From Bacteroidales bacterium (lineage in GTDB: Bacteria; Bacteroidota; Bacteroidia; Bacteroidales; UBA932): a stretch of 64,000 nucleotides of DNA. Both the position numbers and the translations under genes were made by a program. The notes beneath the pieces were generated by a model. The model did not search any database and was not told the DNA's origin. It was given only the letters and a program-made list of their open reading frames with translations. Where the stretch lies: contig JAEESO010000005.1 in the NCBI GenBank assembly GCA_016286385.1, positions 1 through 64,000 of the forward strand. The letters are read 5' to 3'. Shown piece by piece: positions 60,618 to 64,000 of the stretch; the stretch's first letter is position 1, and every line of letters starts with the position of its first letter.

Positions 60618-60937
60618 GTTATAAAGGGTATTCCGGAAGCGTAGAATACGATGAAAGCACAGACGAATTGGTTGGAAAGGTTCTGGGGCTTAATAAATCA
60701 TTAATTCTTTATGAAGGACGGACAATCGATGATCTCAAAAAGGATTTTATAGACGCTGTGGATGACTACCTGGAAGGCTGCCGCGCAAACGGGATTGAAC
60801 CGGAAAAACCATACAGCGGAAAGATTGTTCTGCGAATGTCTTCCGGACTTCATTCTTTAGCAGCAGAAAAGGCCAATTCCAAAGGAATCAGCCTTAACGA
60901 ATTCATCAATCGGGCCATACGGGCCGCTGTACTATAG
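60605..60937 (+). CDS. hicB: HicB-family antitoxin
   Basis: The 110-aa product has the HicB partial RNase-H-like domain (YKGYSGSVEYDESTDELVGK, then TIDDLKKDFIDAVDDYLEGC) and a C-terminal ribbon-helix-helix DNA-binding part (GKIVLRMSSGLHSLAAEKAN, SKGISLNEFINRAIRAA). It binds HicA and represses its own promoter. The order toxin first, antitoxin second is the normal HicAB order. Its last bases overlap the convergent CotH gene by 6 bases. Confidence 0.9.
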   Translation: MGKLSYKGYSGSVEYDESTDELVGKVLGLNKSLILYEGRTIDDLKKDFIDAVDDYLEGCRANGIEPEKPYSGKIVLRMSSGLHSLAAEKANSKGISLNEFINRAIRAAVL

Positions 60938-62512
60938 ATTGTCCAGCACAAACTGGAGGTGGATATTGTAATTCTTCTTGATGAGGGCAACGGCTTCGTG
61001 GAAGGTCATACGTTCATCTCCGTTGATAATCTGGCCGCCGTTCATTGAGGCGTCTTCGGCCGGATTCCACATCTTGAAATTGAGTTTGGCGCTCTCCGTA
61101 AGGAGGGCCTCGCACTCATCAATGTAATCCGGGATGGTCTGGAGCTGAGGGAGAAGTTCACGGATACGGTCCCTTGTCTTTTGAAGGAATGCCGGGTCCT
61201 GGAACAGGCGGTCGTACCAGATGGCATGGCGGTTGATGAGGCGTCTGTCTCCACCTGTAGTGTCAAAGGTAAGCACTCCCCAGTCAAAGTCCCAGCAGGG
61301 GCCGGCAGTGAGTTTTCCGTTCTTGTCCTTGTGCATGAAAACGCTTCCGGGGTTACCCAGTTCATGGTTTGTCATCACCTCAAAAACAATCCAGTAATCT
61401 ATGAATGAATCCACGTCCAGATACTTTGCATAGCCGTTTACAGGGTCTTTGAAGTTGGATCCGTAAATGACATTTGAGACCTCTGCGATATAGTTTTTGA
61501 TGTAGGTTTTCTTTTCCTGGGTGAGTTCCGTGGGCTCATCCGGATCCGGATGCTTGACAGCGAACGGAATGTTGTGGTCCTTCCACTGGAAGGTGTTGTC
61601 ATAGTGGAAGTCCAGCTCAAGGAGGTAGCCGTCCTTCTTGTCAATGTTCACGCGGTCTCCGTCCACCCTCACCTGCTCAATGAGAAGGTAGTTCCCCACA
61701 TGCTTGCCGTTAAGGACAAGCTCCACGGTCTGGCTTCTGGGAGTCCAGGCAAGACGCGTCATGGAGGACACCTTCATGGCCACCATGTTTCGCATCATGG
61801 TGCGGTCCATGAAGTTTGCAAGAAGCACCCAGCGCTTGTGCTCAGGGAATCCAAAAACGGATGCCTTTTCCTCCAGTTTCACAAGATAGGGCTTCTTGGG
61901 CCACTCCCAAGTGGTGTTTCCGCGGCCGCGGATGCTACAGTCTACGTCCGTGATGCTCTCTACTGCGTTTTGGTTACATATGGAGAATTTGGCCGATACA
62001 TACTGTTCCTTGGACGTAATTGCTGCTCCGCCCTGAGTGTCCACAAACACCACAGGAAGGCCTGTGTGGACCATCCCGGGCCTTGGCTGGGGCGGATCTT
62101 CACCCTTTACCATAAAGGATTTGGACCCAAAGAAGGAATCCTCGCCTGTCTGGATGTATATTTTTGCCGATACTGCAAATCCCCTGTCAGAGACATCACT
62201 GCGAAGAACGGCCACATAACTTCCCGGGGTCCCATCGGCCTGAAAAGAATCCAGATGGAAGAGCGTGGGCGGATTGCCGTCCGTGCCCTTTAGCTGCACC
62301 TTTTCAAACTTGTAGTCAGGATCCTCTACGGTGAAACGAAGGGAAGCACTGCCGCCCGGCTCCATAACAATAGGGTCGTCAAGGATGGCAATGGACCTGA
62401 GTTGAGGCCCCTGTGGCTGCGGCTTTTCCTCCTGAGGTATATCTGGCACAGGCGCTTTGGCGCAGGCAAATGCCAGCACCAGCGCGGCCACATATGCGAG
62501 AAAACGTTTCAT
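60932..62512 (-). CDS. CotH-kinase-family lipoprotein
   Basis: The start is the ATG at 62512, giving a lipoprotein signal (MKRFLAYVAALVLAFAC); the upstream 35 codons of the open frame have no signal features. After an Ig-like part (about 30-135), the CotH domain (about 145-520) holds RGRGNTTWEWPKKPYLVKLE, KRWVLLANFMDRTMMRNMVA, LLIEQVRVDGDRVN, and the catalytic GPCWDFDWG. CotH proteins are atypical protein kinases; in Bacteroidota they occur as surface lipoproteins near carbohydrate-binding modules and their substrates are unknown. It is convergent with hicB. Confidence 0.88.
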   Translation of the reverse strand: MKRFLAYVAALVLAFACAKAPVPDIPQEEKPQPQGPQLRSIAILDDPIVMEPGGSASLRFTVEDPDYKFEKVQLKGTDGNPPTLFHLDSFQADGTPGSYVAVLRSDVSDRGFAVSAKIYIQTGEDSFFGSKSFMVKGEDPPQPRPGMVHTGLPVVFVDTQGGAAITSKEQYVSAKFSICNQNAVESITDVDCSIRGRGNTTWEWPKKPYLVKLEEKASVFGFPEHKRWVLLANFMDRTMMRNMVAMKVSSMTRLAWTPRSQTVELVLNGKHVGNYLLIEQVRVDGDRVNIDKKDGYLLELDFHYDNTFQWKDHNIPFAVKHPDPDEPTELTQEKKTYIKNYIAEVSNVIYGSNFKDPVNGYAKYLDVDSFIDYWIVFEVMTNHELGNPGSVFMHKDKNGKLTAGPCWDFDWGVLTFDTTGGDRRLINRHAIWYDRLFQDPAFLQKTRDRIRELLPQLQTIPDYIDECEALLTESAKLNFKMWNPAEDASMNGGQIINGDERMTFHEAVALIKKNYNIHLQFVLDNL

Positions 62513-62615
62513 CAGAAATGCTAAGTTAGTTTTTTTATTCCTGTTTATCAAATTGCCCGCTCCAGAGAATTGGCCCGTGGAGATAAGTAACTGACGATGA
62601 GGCCGATACGCAAAC

Positions 62616-62641
62616 AAGGGTGCACCAAAAAGCGCACCCTT
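62616..62641. terminator. hairpin AAGGGTGC / GCACCCTT between CotH and BACON genes
   Basis: An 8-bp stem (62616-62623 with 62634-62641) with a 10-nt loop lies downstream of the BACON gene. The preceding bases ACGCAAA and the GGGTGCACC arm resemble the palindrome core of the 120-bp repeats at 8949 and 11544, so this may be a shortened relative. Confidence 0.45.
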
Positions 62642-62685
62642 ATTTTATTAACTAATTGATAATCAAATATTAGGAAACAACAAAG

Positions 62686-62721
62686 GTAACCACAAAGGAC
62701 TTTGTTGCTCCGCGTGGTTAC
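62686..62721 (-). terminator. possible terminator of the BACON gene
   Basis: GTAACCAC (62686-62693) pairs with GTGGTTAC (62714-62721) at the end of the BACON gene. On the reverse strand a T-rich stretch (CTTTGTTGTTT) follows. The 20-nt loop makes it moderate rather than strong. Confidence 0.4.
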
Positions 62722-64000
62722 TAAGGAGTCCAGATGATGAAGTACCCTGCAACAGATCCATCGCTATTGAGGAAATTCAACTTTGCAATATGATTCCCTT
62801 CTCCCGTTCTGATGTCCAGGAATATTTCTGTGGAGGTAAATGTCTGACACCCAAACTTAATGTTGTTGGCTTCATATGATTTTCCGTCCATAGTCTTCAA
62901 TGCACTAGGATCCTCATTGCTCGTTGCCTGGGCTATTATAGCTTCAACAACGCTGGCGTCAAGTGTGACCGGAGACCCACCTAATGAAATATCATAAATA
63001 CGTCCGTACCTGTCTCCGGAAGCATTATTTCTAAAGCCAAACTCTGCGCCATAACCCTGTCCGATGGGTTCAATTGAATAACTGTAAGCAGGTGTGGCTC
63101 CACCGGCTTTTGCCTGGGTGATGGTCACATCGTAATATGTGGGATCAACACTGGCCTCAGTGCTTACGCGAACCACATAAACTTTTGTATTCTCGGTATC
63201 GGAATTAGCGGCAAAGTTCACGGTAATGGCGGAAGCACCGGTACCGGAAGAAGCACTAAGGGTAGCCGTGCCGCTGGTTACACTTGCAGTCCAAGCGACA
63301 TTACCGGTCACATTAATGGTGGCAGATGTTGCCGAAGCAAGGGCGTCGATAGCCGCTGATGCAACACCGAATGTGGGCACATTGGCCGGCTGGACAATGC
63401 GGAGAGTGTAATCCTTGGTTGCGCCATAGTTGGTCTCGGCCCTGAAAACGAAGTCAAGGTTACGGGGCACTGAGCCGGGGTTGGCAGACAGGAAAATGTC
63501 AAATGCAACGGGGCCCTTCGCTGCAGAGCAGCCGTCGGGAGCACTAATAACATTTACATCCTCGATATCGGCGGATTTACCTTGATCATAGTATGCAATA
63601 GGATGAGACGCTCCGTAAAGACCGGAATCCAGCGTACAGACATCGAGATCCCCGCTATGGGCATATGTACAGGCCACGCCGACAATACCATTGATATAGA
63701 AATGAGATGTTGCATCATTCCACTCTATCACCTGACCCACGCCAAGCTGCTCAATGTCAACGGTGTGACTCTTCTCCAGGACGTCAGCAGCAGTAGAAAC
63801 GGTGAACTGGCGGTGGATTGTGGATGCCGATGTGTTTTCTGCCACACTTACGGTAACGGTAGCATTGCCGGATCCGCTTGAAGGAGCAAATGTGAGTCCG
63901 GCATCTCCGGAAATTGTCCAGTCTACCGTTGAAGTAATATTCAGCGTGACATCCTTTGCGGGGGACATAATACGGTAAGATGTCTTATTAACCCTGAGCT
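62721..64000 (-). CDS. BACON-domain surface protein (5' part outside the window)
   Basis: The frame is open through the right edge, so the true start lies beyond 64000; the Met at 63968 is internal. At least 426 codons are visible. BACON-like domains repeat (VNKTSYRIMSPAKDVTLNIT, then STVDWTISGDAGLTFAPSSG; later VTGNVAWTASVTSGTATLSA) with the usual W-x-(A/I)-S core and SSGTG/SGSGN loops. The C-terminal 110 residues form a further beta domain (GYGAEFGFRNNASGDRYGRI, VAGYFIIWTP). BACON domains bind mucin or glycan, or space surface enzymes. It would be exported; the signal is not visible. Confidence 0.8.
   Translation of the reverse strand, partial: LRVNKTSYRIMSPAKDVTLNITSTVDWTISGDAGLTFAPSSGSGNATVTVSVAENTSASTIHRQFTVSTAADVLEKSHTVDIEQLGVGQVIEWNDATSHFYINGIVGVACTYAHSGDLDVCTLDSGLYGASHPIAYYDQGKSADIEDVNVISAPDGCSAAKGPVAFDIFLSANPGSVPRNLDFVFRAETNYGATKDYTLRIVQPANVPTFGVASAAIDALASATSATINVTGNVAWTASVTSGTATLSASSGTGASAITVNFAANSDTENTKVYVVRVSTEASVDPTYYDVTITQAKAGGATPAYSYSIEPIGQGYGAEFGFRNNASGDRYGRIYDISLGGSPVTLDASVVEAIIAQATSNEDPSALKTMDGKSYEANNIKFGCQTFTSTEIFLDIRTGEGNHIAKLNFLNSDGSVAGYFIIWTP

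Noticed and set aside
4353..62607. Heptamer read as a Chi or KOPS site
   Set aside because: Both orientations occur in equal numbers without blocks of one polarity, whereas Chi and KOPS are strand-biased along a replication arm.

Overview
The window comes from a member of the Bacteroidales (phylum Bacteroidota) with a G+C content near 50%. The evidence is SusC/SusD pairs, surface lipoproteins with fimbrillin-like, BACON and PKD domains, a fused-type FeoA/FeoB gene, and the phylum's own promoter signature (TTTG, about 19-20 nt, then TAnnTTTG) upstream of many genes. The sequence does not support a genus. No rRNA, tRNA, insertion sequence or CRISPR array was recognised. No stretch longer than 300 bases lacks a gene.

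Layout. 1-4.3 kb: the 5' end of a ferrous-iron transporter gene, then a leftward A+T-rich operon (Mrr-type restriction endonuclease, MORN-like exported protein, SH3-domain membrane lipoprotein, small basic protein). 4.3-8.9 kb: envelope and signalling genes around a membrane-anchored Ser/Thr kinase. 8.9-11.7 kb: phosphopantetheinyl transferase, a probable structured RNA leader, malate dehydrogenase and a small exported protein, the whole segment bracketed by two inverted copies of a 120-bp palindromic repeat. 11.7-19.2 kb: anaerobic ribonucleotide reductase (nrdD-nrdG), an EnvC-like murein hydrolase activator, a TPR protein, and an ECF sigma factor with its membrane partner. 19.3-56.2 kb: a carbohydrate-utilisation region. 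56.2-64 kb: housekeeping genes (tsaE, ispE, a YifB/ComM ATPase), a HicAB toxin-antitoxin pair, a CotH-family lipoprotein and a partial BACON protein.

The carbohydrate region appears to be one regulon. A LacI-type repressor gene (19.3-20.3 kb) is followed by four copies of the palindrome TGTGTGCGCACACA (one copy has a single mismatch). Each copy sits on the transcription start just downstream of a TAnnTTTG element, and they occur nowhere else in the window. They control (i) an SDR / NRAMP-like transporter / PfkB kinase / 6-phosphogluconate dehydrogenase / SGNH esterase operon, (ii) a GH36-like gene and possibly the divergent GDPD / six-hairpin glycosidase / metallo-hydrolase / LamG operon, (iii) a leftward operon of about 17.5 kb running from susC through eleven cistrons to a strong terminator at 34.37 kb, and (iv) the rightward GH3-GH2 pair. 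A reasonable reading is that surface lipoproteins capture the glycan, the GH and esterase enzymes trim it, and the first operon metabolises a released sugar acid.

The most unusual genome-scale signal is the heptamer ATCGGCC / GGCCGAT. A hand count gives about 74 copies, against about 8 expected by composition. The copies are evenly split between strands, lie in all reading frames and between genes, and mark the ends of one 120-bp repeat. The heptamer is absent from 1-4.35 kb and sparse across the susCD operon, which suggests those segments arrived from elsewhere.
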